Counted from the first letter of the stretch, positions 17,448-27,125 are shown. The stretch is DNA of 64,000 bases from Paraburkholderia bryophila (GCF_003269035.1 NZ_QLTK01000009.1:124001-188000), one strand, 5' to 3'. Notes: generated from the letters alone by a model not told the origin. Numbers and translations: made by a program.

Positions 17448-17840
17448 ATGCCGATCTACGCGTATCGTTGCGAGTCATGCGGCTTCGGGAAGGACGTGCT
17501 TCAGAAGATGAGCGATCCCCAGTTGACGCAATGTCCCGAATGCGGGAAAGACACGTTTCGCAAGCAGGTGACTGCAGCCGGTTTCCAGTTGAAGGGTTCG
17601 GGCTGGTACGTCACCGATTTCCGCGGCGGCAATAGCGGCGCGGCTGCGCCGGCTAAAGCCGACGCGAATGGCGCGGCCAATGGCGGCGCGGGCGAAAATG
17701 CCGCGGCTGCCAATAATGGCAGCGCGAAATCCGACGCTGCCCCGGCGGCGGCCGGGTCACCGAATGCAGCCGCAACGCCGGCCGCGCCTGCTGCCGCACC
17801 GGCAGCGGCGCCGAGTTCGAGCGGTTCCGGCAGCGCCTAG
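17448..17840 (+). CDS. FmdB-family zinc-ribbon protein with Ala-rich tail
   Basis: A 130-residue protein. Residues 1-60 form an FmdB/CxxC zinc ribbon: MPIYAYRCESCG, then QCPECG, with KLxGSGWYVTDF-like residues after it. The remaining 70 residues are low complexity, mostly alanine with Asn, Gly, Pro and Ser, a feature seen in Burkholderia homologues. Zinc binding is well supported. The regulatory role implied by the family name is not proven. The ribosome site is AGGGAAAAG before the ATG. Confidence 0.88.
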   Translation: MPIYAYRCESCGFGKDVLQKMSDPQLTQCPECGKDTFRKQVTAAGFQLKGSGWYVTDFRGGNSGAAAPAKADANGAANGGAGENAAAANNGSAKSDAAPAAAGSPNAAATPAAPAAAPAAAPSSSGSGSA

Positions 17841-17914
17841 TCGGACTGCCGCCCTGACGGGCGGCGCACACGCCGCGCGCCGGTCCTGGCCCGCGCGGCT
17901 TTCTGGCGGTACAC

Positions 17915-18568
17915 ATGACGACGAAAAAAACGACGCTCAAATCGGTGTTCCTGACTGGCCTGCTGGTGCTGGTGCCTTTGGCCATCACACTGTGGGTGCT
18001 CGGCCTGATCATCGGCACGATGGACCAGACGCTGTTGCTGCTGCCGAGTTCCTGGCAGCCGGAGCGCGCGCTCGGCTTCCGTCTGCCGGGGCTCGGCGCG
18101 GTGCTCACGCTCGCTTTTATCTTTGTCGTCGGGCTGTTGACGCAGAACTTCATCGGGCAGAAGCTCGTGAAGTGGTGGGAAGTCGTGGTCGCGCACATTC
18201 CGGTGGTCGGCCCGATCTACACCAGCGTCAAGCAGGTGTCGGATACCTTGCTGTCGAGCAGCGGCAACGCGTTTCGCAAGGCGCTACTGATCGAGTATCC
18301 GCGCCGTGGCTCCTATACGATTGCGTTTCTGACCGGGATTCCGGGCGGCGACGTGGTCAACCACCTGAAAGAAGATCACGTCAGCGTGTATGTGCCGACT
18401 ACGCCGAACCCAACGTCCGGCTTCTTCCTGATGGTGCCCAAGAGCGAAGTGATCGAACTCGACATGACGGTCGACGCGGCGCTCAAATACATCGTCTCGA
18501 TGGGCGTCGTGGCGCCGTCCGCGCCGCCGGCGCCGGTGCGCCGCACGACAGTCGAGCCTCCGCTGTAA
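17915..18568 (+). CDS. DUF502 domain membrane protein
   Basis: A 217-residue inner-membrane protein. Two hydrophobic helices are visible near the N terminus, SVFLTGLLVLVPLAITLWVLG and LGAVLTLAFIFVVGLL. The DUF502 core follows with VVAHIPVVGPIYTSVKQVSDT, FRKALLIEYPRRGSYTIAFLTG and TTPNPTSGFFLMVPKSEV. The family is widespread and uncharacterised. It lies between the FmdB gene and aspS on the same strand, an order common in betaproteobacteria. Confidence 0.9.
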   Translation: MTTKKTTLKSVFLTGLLVLVPLAITLWVLGLIIGTMDQTLLLLPSSWQPERALGFRLPGLGAVLTLAFIFVVGLLTQNFIGQKLVKWWEVVVAHIPVVGPIYTSVKQVSDTLLSSSGNAFRKALLIEYPRRGSYTIAFLTGIPGGDVVNHLKEDHVSVYVPTTPNPTSGFFLMVPKSEVIELDMTVDAALKYIVSMGVVAPSAPPAPVRRTTVEPPL

Positions 18569-18631
18569 TGCCGGTGCGTGGCGTTCGTCGCCGCGCGCCG
18601 TTCAACCAATGCATAACGAAAGACAAACATC

Positions 18632-20431
18632 ATGTCGATGAGATCTGAATACTGCGGTCTGGTGACCGAAGCACTGCTGGGCCAATCCGTCTCGCTGTGC
18701 GGCTGGGTAAGCCGCCGCCGCGACCATGGCGGCGTTATCTTCATCGACCTGCGCGATCGCGAAGGCCTCGTTCAGGTCGTCTGCGACCCGGACCGCGCGG
18801 AGATGTTCAAGACCGCCGAAGGCGTGCGCAACGAATTCTGCGTGCAGATCAAGGGCGTGGTGCGTAACCGTCCGGAAGGCACCACGAACGCCGCGCTGAA
18901 AAGCGGCAAGATCGAAGTGCTGTGCCACGAGCTGATCGTGCTGAACGCGTCGATCACGCCGCCGTTCCAGCTCGACGACGACAACCTGTCGGAAACCACG
19001 CGCCTCACGCATCGCGTGCTCGATCTGCGCCGTCCGCAAATGCAGCACAACCTGCGTCTGCGCTATCGCGTCGCGATCGAAGCGCGCAAGTATCTCGACG
19101 GTCAGGGTTTCATCGACATCGAAACGCCGATGCTCACCAAGAGCACGCCGGAAGGTGCGCGCGACTACCTCGTGCCGTCGCGTACGAACCCCGGTCAGTT
19201 CTTCGCGCTGCCGCAATCGCCGCAGTTGTTCAAGCAACTGTTGATGGTGGCCAACTTCGATCGCTACTACCAGATCGTCAAGTGCTTCCGCGACGAAGAC
19301 CTGCGCGCCGACCGTCAGCCGGAATTCACGCAGATCGACTGCGAAACCTCGTTCCTGTCGGAACAGGAAATCCGCGATCTGTTCGAAGCGATGATCCGTC
19401 ATATCTTCCAGGAAACGATCGGCGTCTCGCTGGACGAAAAATTCCCGGTCATGCTGTATTCGGAAGCGATGCGCCGCTTTGGTTCGGACAAGCCCGACCT
19501 GCGCGTGAAGCTCGAATTCACGGACCTGACCGACGCCATGAAGGACGTCGACTTCAAGGTGTTCAGCACGCCGGCCAACACGAAAGACGGCCGCGTTGCG
19601 GCGATTCGCGTGCCGAAGGGCGGCGAGCTTTCGCGTGGCGATATCGACAGCTACACGGAATTCGTGCGCATCTACGGCGCGAAGGGTCTGGCCTGGATCA
19701 AGGTCAACGAAGTCGCGAAGGGCCGTGACGGTCTGCAAAGCCCGATCGTCAAGAACCTGCACGACGAAGCGATCAAGGCGATCATCGAACGTACGGGCGC
19801 GCAAGACGGCGACATCATTTTCTTCGCGGCGGATCGCGCGAAGGTGGTGAACGACAGCCTGGGCGCGCTGCGTCTGAAGATCGGTCATTCGGAATTCGGT
19901 AAGGCCAACGGCCTCGTCGAGTCCGGCTGGAAGCCGCTGTGGGTGATCGATTTCCCGATGTTCGAGTACGACGAGGAAGACAACCGTTACGTCGCCGCGC
20001 ATCACCCGTTCACAAGCCCGAAAGACGAGCACCTCGAGTATCTGGAAACGGATCCGGCGCGCTGCCTCGCGAAGGCCTACGACATGGTGTTGAACGGCTG
20101 GGAAATCGGCGGCGGTTCGGTGCGTATCCACCGTGAAGAAGTGCAGAGCAAGGTGTTCCGCGCGCTCAAGATCAACGCGGAAGAAGCGCAAGCCAAGTTC
20201 GGCTTCCTGCTCGACGCGCTGCAATACGGCGCGCCGCCGCACGGTGGCATCGCCTTCGGTCTGGACCGCATCGTGACGATGATGGCCGGCGCCGATTCGA
20301 TCCGTGACGTGATCGCGTTCCCGAAGACGCAACGCGCGCAGTGTCTGCTCACGCAGGCGCCGAGCGAAGTGGACGAGCGCCAGTTGCGCGAGTTGCACAT
20401 CCGTGTGCGTACGCCGGAACCGAAGGTGTAA
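18632..20431 (+). CDS. aspS: Aspartyl-tRNA synthetase
   Basis: A 599-residue class IIb synthetase that charges tRNA-Asp (possibly also tRNA-Asn). The OB-fold anticodon domain is at the N terminus ([23 protein letters not shown]). Motif 2 is visible as [24 protein letters not shown], and motif 3 as [16 protein letters not shown]. The bacterial GAD insertion lies between them (about 290-420). The start is ATG at 18632, with a second in-frame ATG six bases on. A strong terminator lies about 90 bp after the stop. Confidence 0.98.
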   Translation: MSMRSEYCGLVTEALLGQSVSLCGWVSRRRDHGGVIFIDLRDREGLVQVVCDPDRAEMFKTAEGVRNEFCVQIKGVVRNRPEGTTNAALKSGKIEVLCHELIVLNASITPPFQLDDDNLSETTRLTHRVLDLRRPQMQHNLRLRYRVAIEARKYLDGQGFIDIETPMLTKSTPEGARDYLVPSRTNPGQFFALPQSPQLFKQLLMVANFDRYYQIVKCFRDEDLRADRQPEFTQIDCETSFLSEQEIRDLFEAMIRHIFQETIGVSLDEKFPVMLYSEAMRRFGSDKPDLRVKLEFTDLTDAMKDVDFKVFSTPANTKDGRVAAIRVPKGGELSRGDIDSYTEFVRIYGAKGLAWIKVNEVAKGRDGLQSPIVKNLHDEAIKAIIERTGAQDGDIIFFAADRAKVVNDSLGALRLKIGHSEFGKANGLVESGWKPLWVIDFPMFEYDEEDNRYVAAHHPFTSPKDEHLEYLETDPARCLAKAYDMVLNGWEIGGGSVRIHREEVQSKVFRALKINAEEAQAKFGFLLDALQYGAPPHGGIAFGLDRIVTMMAGADSIRDVIAFPKTQRAQCLLTQAPSEVDERQLRELHIRVRTPEPKV

Positions 20432-20521
20432 GTCAGCAGGTTCGAGCGTCGCCCGCGCGGTCCGGAAACGGCAGCGTGCGGCGCACGAAGCGGCAACTGC
20501 AAGACGGCCGCGAGCGTAGGG

Positions 20522-20568
20522 AAACGAAAAAGGCGCAGAGGCAACTCCCGGCGCCTTTTTCGTTTTTT
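20522..20568 (+). terminator. Rho-independent terminator after aspS
   Basis: AAACGAAAAAGGCGC (20522-20536) pairs exactly with 20551-20565 to give a 15-bp stem with a 14-nt loop. T residues at 20563-20568 continue the right arm. It ends the aspS transcript before nudB. Confidence 0.88.
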
Positions 20569-20644
20569 GCGTTACAGTCGCAGCACCAGCTTTCGACCGT
20601 CATCCGACATGTACCGCGCAGAGCCTGCGCCCAGTTTCCACACC

Positions 20645-21157
20645 ATGCCGAAACCGCCGAAGATTCCGCAATCCGTACTCGTCGTCATCCATACGCCGGC
20701 GCTCGAAGTGCTGCTGATCGAGCGCGCCGATCATGCCGGCTTCTGGCAATCGGTGACCGGTTCCAAAGATCGGCTCGATGAAGCATTAGTCGACACTGCC
20801 GCGCGCGAAGTCGCCGAAGAGACCGGCATCGTGATCGGCGGCAGGCTCGTGCCGCAAAGCGCGTTGTTCGACTGGCAATATTCGATCGAATACGAGATCT
20901 ACCCGGAGTTCCGCCATCGCTACGCCGACGGCGTAATCCACAATACCGAGCACTGGTTCAGCGTGCAGGTGCCCGAGCAACTGAACGTGAGGCTGGCGCC
21001 GCGCGAGCACACCGCGTTTATGTGGCTGCCCTATGAAGAGGCGGCGTCGCGCTGCTTTTCGTCGTCGAATGCGGATGCGATTCTGCAATTGCCCAGACGG
21101 CTCGCGGGGCGTCATGCGGCAGGTGCCGTGGCGGACGACAGCGAGCGTGGCCGATGA
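20645..21157 (+). CDS. nudB: Dihydroneopterin triphosphate diphosphatase
   Basis: A 170-residue Nudix hydrolase expected to remove pyrophosphate from dihydroneopterin triphosphate in folate synthesis. PQSVLVVIHTP at the start, HAGFWQSVTGSKD before the Nudix box and AAREVAEETGI within it match NudB. HWFSVQVPEQLNVRLAPREHTAFMWLPYEEAA closes the fold. The Nudix spacing between the first Gly and Arg-Glu is one residue longer than the textbook pattern. The start at 20645 gives the usual length; ATG at 20609 is an alternative. Its stop overlaps the start of clsB by 4 bp. Confidence 0.9.
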   Translation: MPKPPKIPQSVLVVIHTPALEVLLIERADHAGFWQSVTGSKDRLDEALVDTAAREVAEETGIVIGGRLVPQSALFDWQYSIEYEIYPEFRHRYADGVIHNTEHWFSVQVPEQLNVRLAPREHTAFMWLPYEEAASRCFSSSNADAILQLPRRLAGRHAAGAVADDSERGR

Positions 21158-22413
21158 GTGTCGGCGGCGCGCGCCGTTTTGCCCGACTGCGTCAATCGCT
21201 GCTCGGCCGCCGCTACTGGCAGCGCTATCGCTTCACCAGCGGCAACGACGTCAAGCTGCTGCGCTCCGGCGATGAATTCTTCAGCGCGTTGGTCGCGCGC
21301 ATCGATGCCGCGCAACGCGACGTGGTGCTCGAAACTTACATCTTCTGCCATGACGAGGCCGGCCGGGCGATCAGCGAGGCGTTGCTGCGCGCGGCCTCGC
21401 GTGGCGTGAAGGTGCGCGTGATTACCGACGGCATCGGCACCGCGCGCCTGCCGATGTTCACCGAGTGGCCGTTGGCCGGCGTCGACCATCGAATCTACAA
21501 CCCGCATCTGTTCGGCCGCTTCGGCTTCTCGCGCACGCACCGCAAACTGGCGGTGATCGACGATCAGTTCGCCTATTGCGGCGGCATCAATATCGTCGAC
21601 GACTACGAGAATGACGGACAGCGGCTGCCTTACCGGCGCTGGGATTTCGCCGTCGAATTGCACGGACCGGTGGTGGCCGACGTGCGTCAGGCATTCGAGG
21701 TGCAGTGGCGGCGGATCAGGCTCGGACATCGGCCGATCGAGTCGCTGGAACCGGACTTCGGGCCGAACACGAACGCGTCGCTCGGCAGTTTGCGGCGCCG
21801 CCGGCGACGGCGCAACGAGGCCTTGTGGGCGGGCGGCCAACCGTGCGTGGCGTTTGTCGCGCGCGACAACCTGATCAACCGTCGCGCCATCGAGAAGGCT
21901 TATCTGACCGCCATTGGCCAGGCGCGCAGCGAAGTCCTGCTGGCCAACCCGTACTTCATGCCGGGCCGCAAACTGCGTCGCGCGCTGGTGTTGGCGGCGC
22001 GGCGCGGGGTGGACGTGAAGCTGATTATCGGGCGCAAGGAGTTCAAGGCGCTCGACTATGCGGTGCCGTTTCTGTACCGCGCGTTGCTGAAGGCCGGCGT
22101 GCAGATCGCCGAGTACGAGAAGACGCTGCTGCACGGCAAGGTCGCGGTGGTGGATTCGAACTGGGCGACGGTCGGGTCGTCGAACCTCGACGCGCTGAGC
22201 CTGATGCTCAACAACGAAGCCAATGTCGTGCTGGTGAACGATCCCGCGATCGACGCGCTGCGCGAAGCGATTCTGGTCGCATTCAGGGACTCGCGGCGCA
22301 TCGACGAGGCGCATTACGACGCGCGGCCGGCCGGCGAACGGGCGCTCAACTGGCTGGCTTATACGACGTATCGGGCCGTGATGAAGGTGTTGACGGTGGG
22401 TGGGTACGACTGA
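21154..22413 (+). CDS. clsB: Cardiolipin synthase B-type phospholipase D family protein
   Basis: A 419-residue phospholipase D superfamily enzyme with two HKD motifs: HRKLAVIDDQFAYCGGIN near residues 129-146 and HGKVAVVDSNWATVGSSNLD near 325-344. It lacks the N-terminal membrane helices of ClsA, as ClsB does, and ends with the RALNWLAYTTYRAVMKVL helix. It would join phosphatidyl groups to form cardiolipin at the inner membrane. ATGA overlap with nudB indicates translational coupling, although the two products have no obvious shared pathway. Confidence 0.9.
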   Translation: MSVGGARRFARLRQSLLGRRYWQRYRFTSGNDVKLLRSGDEFFSALVARIDAAQRDVVLETYIFCHDEAGRAISEALLRAASRGVKVRVITDGIGTARLPMFTEWPLAGVDHRIYNPHLFGRFGFSRTHRKLAVIDDQFAYCGGINIVDDYENDGQRLPYRRWDFAVELHGPVVADVRQAFEVQWRRIRLGHRPIESLEPDFGPNTNASLGSLRRRRRRRNEALWAGGQPCVAFVARDNLINRRAIEKAYLTAIGQARSEVLLANPYFMPGRKLRRALVLAARRGVDVKLIIGRKEFKALDYAVPFLYRALLKAGVQIAEYEKTLLHGKVAVVDSNWATVGSSNLDALSLMLNNEANVVLVNDPAIDALREAILVAFRDSRRIDEAHYDARPAGERALNWLAYTTYRAVMKVLTVGGYD

Positions 22414-22530
22414 GCATGAGGCTGAACCCGCGCCTGCGTCTTCCCGACGCACGCGCGTTTCAGACCGATCCTAAAGACTTCGCCGTGACGCGGCAAACAT
22501 AATCTGCGCTCGACAAAAACCGGCGGCCAG

Positions 22531-24249
22531 ATGCATGGCATGCGTCGCCGGTCCAACGACCTTCTTCACGCCCAGCAGCCGGTTCGACTGCGCACTCACG
22601 GCAAGCGGACCGGCCGCGTCACGGAGACGCTCTTGCCCACCTCGCCTGCCGCATCCTCTACGCTATCCGACGATCTTTCCCGCCTTCACGACCGCGCCGT
22701 GGAGGCCTATCAGGCCGGTCGTTTCGACGAAGTCCAGGCCCTCGCCAATCGAATCCTCGAACACAACGCCGCGCACGTCGGCGCTTTGCATCTGCAAGGC
22801 CTGCTGGCACTTGCCGCGGGTCATGCAGAAGCCGCCCGCACCTCACTCGAACGCGCGATCCAGATTCACCCGGCACCGGTCTTCTACAACACGCTCTACG
22901 CGATCCAGCTCAGGTTGGGCGACTTCACGGGAGCGCTCGACAGTCTGCGCCAGGGGCTCGCGATCGACCCGGACTTCGCGGCCTTGCACTACAACCTCGC
23001 GTTGACGCTGCAGCATCACGACTGTCTCGAAGACGCGGCCGTCAGCTATCGCCGCACGCTCGAACTCGACCCGGACAACTCGGCCGCGCATAACAACCTC
23101 GGGCGTATTCGCGGCGACCTCGGCGCTTTCGACGAAGCCGAGCGGCACTACCGCCGTGCGCTCGAATTGACGCCTGCGAATCTCATCGCCCGAAACAACC
23201 TGGCGATGGTTTTACTCGCCACCGGCCGCTATGCAGAGGCGTGGCCGTATTTCGAAGACCGCTGGATCAGCTTCCGGCACGCCGACGGCCGTCCGGCACG
23301 CGAGCCTGTGCGGGTGCCGCTGCCGCGATGGGCCGGCGAGGGCCTGGGCGTTGGCATCGATCAGCCGACCGGACGCGTGGCTTATCGAAACCTGCTTGTG
23401 CTGGACGAACAGGGCTTCGGCGACAGCTTGCAGTTCGTCCGCTATTTGCCGTTGTTGCTTGAGCGTTTTCCCCGGGTGGGCTACGTCTGCCCACCGGCAT
23501 TGCGTCGTCTGTACGAGCAGTCTTTATGCGCCCGCTGGCCGGGACTCAAACTGCTCGACGCCGTGCCGGTCGAACTGAACGACTGGGATTGCTACTGTCC
23601 GCTGATGTCGTTGCCGATGGCGTTCGATACGCAGGTGAACACGATCCCGGCCGGGCGGCCCTACCTGCACGCGGATTCGAAACAGGCCGCCGTCTGGCGC
23701 GCGCGACTGGATGCGCTGCCAACGAGGCGTCTACCGCGCGTCGGCATCGTGTGGGCGGGCGGCCATTCGGGTCTTGCCGTAGACCGCTTGCGCAGCCTCA
23801 CGTTCGGCCAGATCGCGCCGCTGCTGACGCTGCCGCACATTCATTGGATCAGTCTGCAAAAGACAGACGACCCGTCCAAACTCGCCACCCCCACGGCCTG
23901 CCCAGACCCAAACCAGAACGCGAATCCCCACCCGCTAACCGACTGGAGCGCCGATCTCACGGACTTTGCCGACACCGCCGCCTTGATCGCCAACCTCGAC
24001 CTCGTGATTTCAGTCGATACTTCAGTCGCCCATCTCGCCGCGGCGATGGGCAAACCCGTCTGGTTGCTCAATCGTTTCGCGGGTTGCTGGCGCTGGCTTC
24101 AGGGTCGCGACGACAGCCCGTGGTATGCGAGCCTGCGTCTCTTCACGCAGCCGCGCCGAGGCGACTGGGGCGACGTTCTGACGCGGGTCGCCACGGCCCT
24201 CCAGCAGCGCTTCGCCAACGCCGCCACACCGCTCCAAAACCCGCGCTGA
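22531..24249 (+). CDS. Tetratricopeptide-repeat protein with C-terminal glycosyltransferase-like domain
   Basis: Up to 572 residues. Starting around residue 50 there are about five TPR units, e.g. AVEAYQAGRFDEVQALANRI, AHNNLGRIRGDLGAFDEAER and ARNNLAMVLLATGRYAEAWP. The C-terminal half, from LLVLDEQGFGDSLQFVRYLP onward, resembles the GT-B/heptosyltransferase-like domain often fused to TPRs (GIVWAGG, LVISVDTSVAHLAAAMGKPVWLL). Such fusions are thought to glycosylate proteins or surface glycans; substrate unknown. The start is uncertain: the ATG at 22531 has a poor ribosome site, and a TTG at 22633 just before the conserved region is possible. Confidence 0.82.
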   Translation: MHGMRRRSNDLLHAQQPVRLRTHGKRTGRVTETLLPTSPAASSTLSDDLSRLHDRAVEAYQAGRFDEVQALANRILEHNAAHVGALHLQGLLALAAGHAEAARTSLERAIQIHPAPVFYNTLYAIQLRLGDFTGALDSLRQGLAIDPDFAALHYNLALTLQHHDCLEDAAVSYRRTLELDPDNSAAHNNLGRIRGDLGAFDEAERHYRRALELTPANLIARNNLAMVLLATGRYAEAWPYFEDRWISFRHADGRPAREPVRVPLPRWAGEGLGVGIDQPTGRVAYRNLLVLDEQGFGDSLQFVRYLPLLLERFPRVGYVCPPALRRLYEQSLCARWPGLKLLDAVPVELNDWDCYCPLMSLPMAFDTQVNTIPAGRPYLHADSKQAAVWRARLDALPTRRLPRVGIVWAGGHSGLAVDRLRSLTFGQIAPLLTLPHIHWISLQKTDDPSKLATPTACPDPNQNANPHPLTDWSADLTDFADTAALIANLDLVISVDTSVAHLAAAMGKPVWLLNRFAGCWRWLQGRDDSPWYASLRLFTQPRRGDWGDVLTRVATALQQRFANAATPLQNPR

Positions 24250-24267
24250 CGCTAATCCTTCTCGATT

Positions 24268-24297
24268 CCGGCCGACTTGCTGCATCATGTCGGCCGG
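24268..24297. terminator. Stem-loop after the TPR-glycosyltransferase gene
   Basis: CCGGCCGAC (24268-24276) and its exact complement (24289-24297) make a 9-bp stem with a 12-nt loop, 18 bp after the stop codon. There is no T-run. It is probably a 3'-end structure separating this gene from the TetR promoter region. Confidence 0.5.
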
Positions 24298-24420
24298 CTG
24301 CGGCAATTGGAGAACGTGAGCACCTTCACCGGCAACCTCTGTCTGAAGGCAAAGGCCTGGCAAAGGCCTCTAAAAAATCTGATTCCTCCGATTGACGGAT
24401 ACCGCAGAATTGGAACCTGG

Positions 24421-24438
24421 TTAGAAACCGGTTTCTAA
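24421..24438. promoter_or_regulatory. Perfect 18-bp palindrome, probable operator of the TetR regulator
   Basis: TTAGAAACCGGTTTCTAA is a perfect 18-bp palindrome ending 8 bp before the candidate -35 box of the TetR gene. Size and symmetry fit a TetR-family dimer site. Autoregulation and control of the downstream beta-oxidation genes are inferred. Confidence 0.7.
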
Positions 24439-24446
24439 TAAAGTCC

Positions 24447-24475
24447 TTGTTTAGCGGGCGGCCGCCCACAATAAT
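24447..24475 (+). promoter_or_regulatory. Candidate promoter of the beta-oxidation operon
   Basis: TTGTTT (24447-24452) and AATAAT (24470-24475) are 17 bp apart. The spacer holds a perfect 12-bp palindrome, GGGCGGCCGCCC (24456-24467). The start codon of the regulator is about 50 bp downstream. Confidence 0.45.
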
Positions 24476-24524
24476 AGTACGGCCGTTCGATTTTCTTTCG
24501 GTCACATTAGAACGGTAAAAAGCT

Positions 24525-25124
24525 ATGCGAAAAGGCGAACAAACGCGAGCCGCGATTCTCGAAGCAGCACTCGATCTGGCAAGCCGCGACGGACTGGAAG
24601 GTCTGACGATCGGGCTACTGGCCGAGCGCATGCAGATGAGTAAAAGCGGTGTGTTCGCGCATTTCGGGTCGCGCGAGGATTTGCAGGTCGAAGTCGTGCG
24701 CGAGTATCACCGTCGTTTCGAAGACGAGGTGTTCTTCCCGAGCTTGCGTGAGCCTCGTGGCTTGCCGCGCTTGCGCGCGATGATTTCCCGCTGGATCGAG
24801 AAACGCATTCAGGAAGTCACGACGGGGTGCATCTACATCAGCGGCGCCGTCGAGTACGACGACCGCGCGGATAACCCGGTGCGTGAGCAACTGGTATCGA
24901 GCGTGACGATCTGGCGTGCGGCACTCACGCGCGCCATTTCGCAGTCGATGGAAGAAGGGCATCTGCGTGCCGACACCGATCCGCAACTGATGCTGTTCGA
25001 ACTGTATAGCTTCACGCTCGGCCTGCATCACGACGCCCGTTTCCTGCACCTGCCGGACGCTGTGCGCCTCACGTGGGCCGCGCTGGAAAAATTGATTGTT
25101 TCGTATCAAAGCGAAAGCCGTTAG
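24525..25124 (+). CDS. TetR/AcrR family regulator of fatty-acid degradation
   Basis: A 199-residue one-component repressor. The N-terminal TetR HTH is at about residues 6-52 (RAAILEAALDLASRDGLEGL, then MQMSKSGVFAHFGSREDLQ). The C-terminal ligand domain includes MISRWIEKRIQEVTTGCIY. The next four genes on the strand are acyl-CoA dehydrogenase, a FadB-like enzyme, thiolase and enoyl-CoA hydratase, so acyl-CoA or fatty acid is the likely ligand. It resembles by position the FadP-type TetR regulators proposed for betaproteobacteria; I cannot confirm identity. A palindromic site stands in its promoter. Confidence 0.87.
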   Translation: MRKGEQTRAAILEAALDLASRDGLEGLTIGLLAERMQMSKSGVFAHFGSREDLQVEVVREYHRRFEDEVFFPSLREPRGLPRLRAMISRWIEKRIQEVTTGCIYISGAVEYDDRADNPVREQLVSSVTIWRAALTRAISQSMEEGHLRADTDPQLMLFELYSFTLGLHHDARFLHLPDAVRLTWAALEKLIVSYQSESR

Positions 25125-25219
25125 CCGAGCCGCCGAACCTCAAAAGATTCGCGGCGCAGAAAGTTCCGATCCACGAACGCAGCTAACAGCCTGGCTTCTT
25201 GTCAAACTTGGAGAGAGTC

Positions 25220-27007
25220 ATGGGACAGTACGCCGCGCCGCTGCGCGACATGCAATTCGTGTTGCACGAACTGCTTAACGTCGAAGCCGAAATCAAGCAG
25301 ATGCCGAAGCACGCGGATCTCGACGCCGACACCATCAACGCGGTGCTCGAAGAGGCCGGCAAGTTCTGCGCCGAAGTGCTGTTTCCGCTCAACCACAGCG
25401 GCGACCAGGAAGGCTGCACGTACGTCGGCGACGGCGTCGTGACCACGCCGAAGGGCTTCAAGGAAGCGTACAGGCAATACGTGGAAGCCGGCTGGCCCGC
25501 ACTGGGCTGCGATCCGGAATACGGCGGCCAGGGCCTGCCGGCGTTCGTCAACAACGCGTTGTACGAAATGCTGAACTCGGCGAACCAGGCATGGACCATG
25601 TATCCGGGTCTGTCGCACGGCGCGTACGAATGTCTGCACGCGCACGGCACGCCTGAACTGCAAAAGGCTTATCTGCCGAAACTGGTGGCGGGCGTCTGGA
25701 CCGGCACGATGTGTCTGACCGAGCCGCATTGCGGCACCGACCTCGGCATTCTGCGCACCAAGGCCGAACCGAATAGCGACGGCTCGTACGCGATCAGCGG
25801 CACCAAGATTTTCATCTCCAGCGGCGAACACGATCTCGCCGAGAACATCGTTCACCTGGTGCTCGCGCGTCTGCCGGGCGCACCGAACGGCACCAAGGGC
25901 ATTTCGCTGTTCATCGTGCCGAAGTTCGTGCCGAACGAAGCCGGTGAACCGGGCGAGCGCAACGGCGTGAAGTGCGGTTCCATCGAGCACAAGATGGGCA
26001 TTCACGGCAATGCGACTTGCGTGATCAATCTCGACAACGCGCGAGGCTGGCTGGTCGGCGAGCCGAACAAGGGCTTGAACGCCATGTTCGTGATGATGAA
26101 TGCCGCGCGTCTCGGCGTCGGCATGCAGAGTCTGGGCCTGACCGAAATCGGCTATCAGAACTCGTTGACGTACGCGAAAGAGCGTCTGCAGATGCGTTCG
26201 CTGACGGGCCCGAAGGCGCCGGAAAAGGCCGCCGACCCGATCATCGTGCATCCGGACGTGCGCCGCATGCTGCTCACGCAGAAGGCCTATGCCGAAGCCG
26301 CGCGCGCGTTCTCGTACTGGTCCGCGCTGCATATCGACAAGGAACTGTCGCACGCCGACGAAGCCACGCGTAAAGACGCCGCCGACCTCGTCGCGCTGCT
26401 CACGCCGATCCTGAAGGCCTTCCTGTCGGACAACGCGTTCGAAAGCACCAACCACGCCATGCAGATCTACGGCGGCCACGGTTTCATCGCCGAGTGGGGC
26501 ATGGAGCAGTACGTGCGCGACGCGCGTATCAACATGATCTACGAAGGCACCAACGCGATCCAGGCGCTCGACCTGCTCGGCCGCAAGATTCTCGGCGACA
26601 TGGGCGCGAAGATGAAGAAGTTCGGCAAGCTGGTGTCGGATTTCGTCGAAGCCGAAGGCATCAAGCCGGAAATGCAGGAGTTCATCAACCCGCTCGCCGA
26701 CATCGGCGAAAAGGTGCAGAAGCTGACCATGGAAATCGGCATGAAGGCCATGCAGAACCCGGACGAAGTCGGCGCCGCCGCTGTGCCGTATCTGCGTACC
26801 GTCGGTCACCTCGTGTTCTCGTACTTCTGGGCCCGCATGGCACGTGTCGCACTCGATAAGCAAGCGTCGGGCGATCCGTTCTACAAGGCCAAACTCGCCA
26901 CCGCGCGTTTCTACTTCGCGAAGCTGCTGCCGGAAACGGCCATGACGATCCGTCAGGCGCGCGCCGGTTCGAAGTCGATGATGGAAGTCGACGAAGCGCT
27001 GTTCTAA
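25220..27007 (+). CDS. Acyl-CoA dehydrogenase (long form with C-terminal extension)
   Basis: A 595-residue FAD enzyme performing the first oxidation of beta-oxidation. GTMCLTEPHCGTDLGILRTKA is the FAD/substrate signature, and MIYEGTNAIQALDLLGRKI contains the catalytic glutamate. A roughly 120-residue C-terminal domain follows, as in DmdC/FadE5-type dehydrogenases. The ATG at 25220 follows GGAGAG; the upstream TTG frame to 25199 is not used. It is the first structural gene after the TetR regulator and lies 118 bp before the FadB-like gene. Confidence 0.95.
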   Translation: MGQYAAPLRDMQFVLHELLNVEAEIKQMPKHADLDADTINAVLEEAGKFCAEVLFPLNHSGDQEGCTYVGDGVVTTPKGFKEAYRQYVEAGWPALGCDPEYGGQGLPAFVNNALYEMLNSANQAWTMYPGLSHGAYECLHAHGTPELQKAYLPKLVAGVWTGTMCLTEPHCGTDLGILRTKAEPNSDGSYAISGTKIFISSGEHDLAENIVHLVLARLPGAPNGTKGISLFIVPKFVPNEAGEPGERNGVKCGSIEHKMGIHGNATCVINLDNARGWLVGEPNKGLNAMFVMMNAARLGVGMQSLGLTEIGYQNSLTYAKERLQMRSLTGPKAPEKAADPIIVHPDVRRMLLTQKAYAEAARAFSYWSALHIDKELSHADEATRKDAADLVALLTPILKAFLSDNAFESTNHAMQIYGGHGFIAEWGMEQYVRDARINMIYEGTNAIQALDLLGRKILGDMGAKMKKFGKLVSDFVEAEGIKPEMQEFINPLADIGEKVQKLTMEIGMKAMQNPDEVGAAAVPYLRTVGHLVFSYFWARMARVALDKQASGDPFYKAKLATARFYFAKLLPETAMTIRQARAGSKSMMEVDEALF

Positions 27008-27125
27008 AGCCACATCACGGCAGGCGCCGCGCGCAACGCGAGCGGCGCCTGTGTCAGCCACACATCACATCGTGGAGCGTCCATGGGCGTTTCACGACAT
27101 CCGCATAACTCCCCGGAGGAACGAC

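Noticed and set aside
22416..22502. A 28-residue frame after clsB
   Set aside because: No ribosome site and no recognisable sequence; too weak to call.
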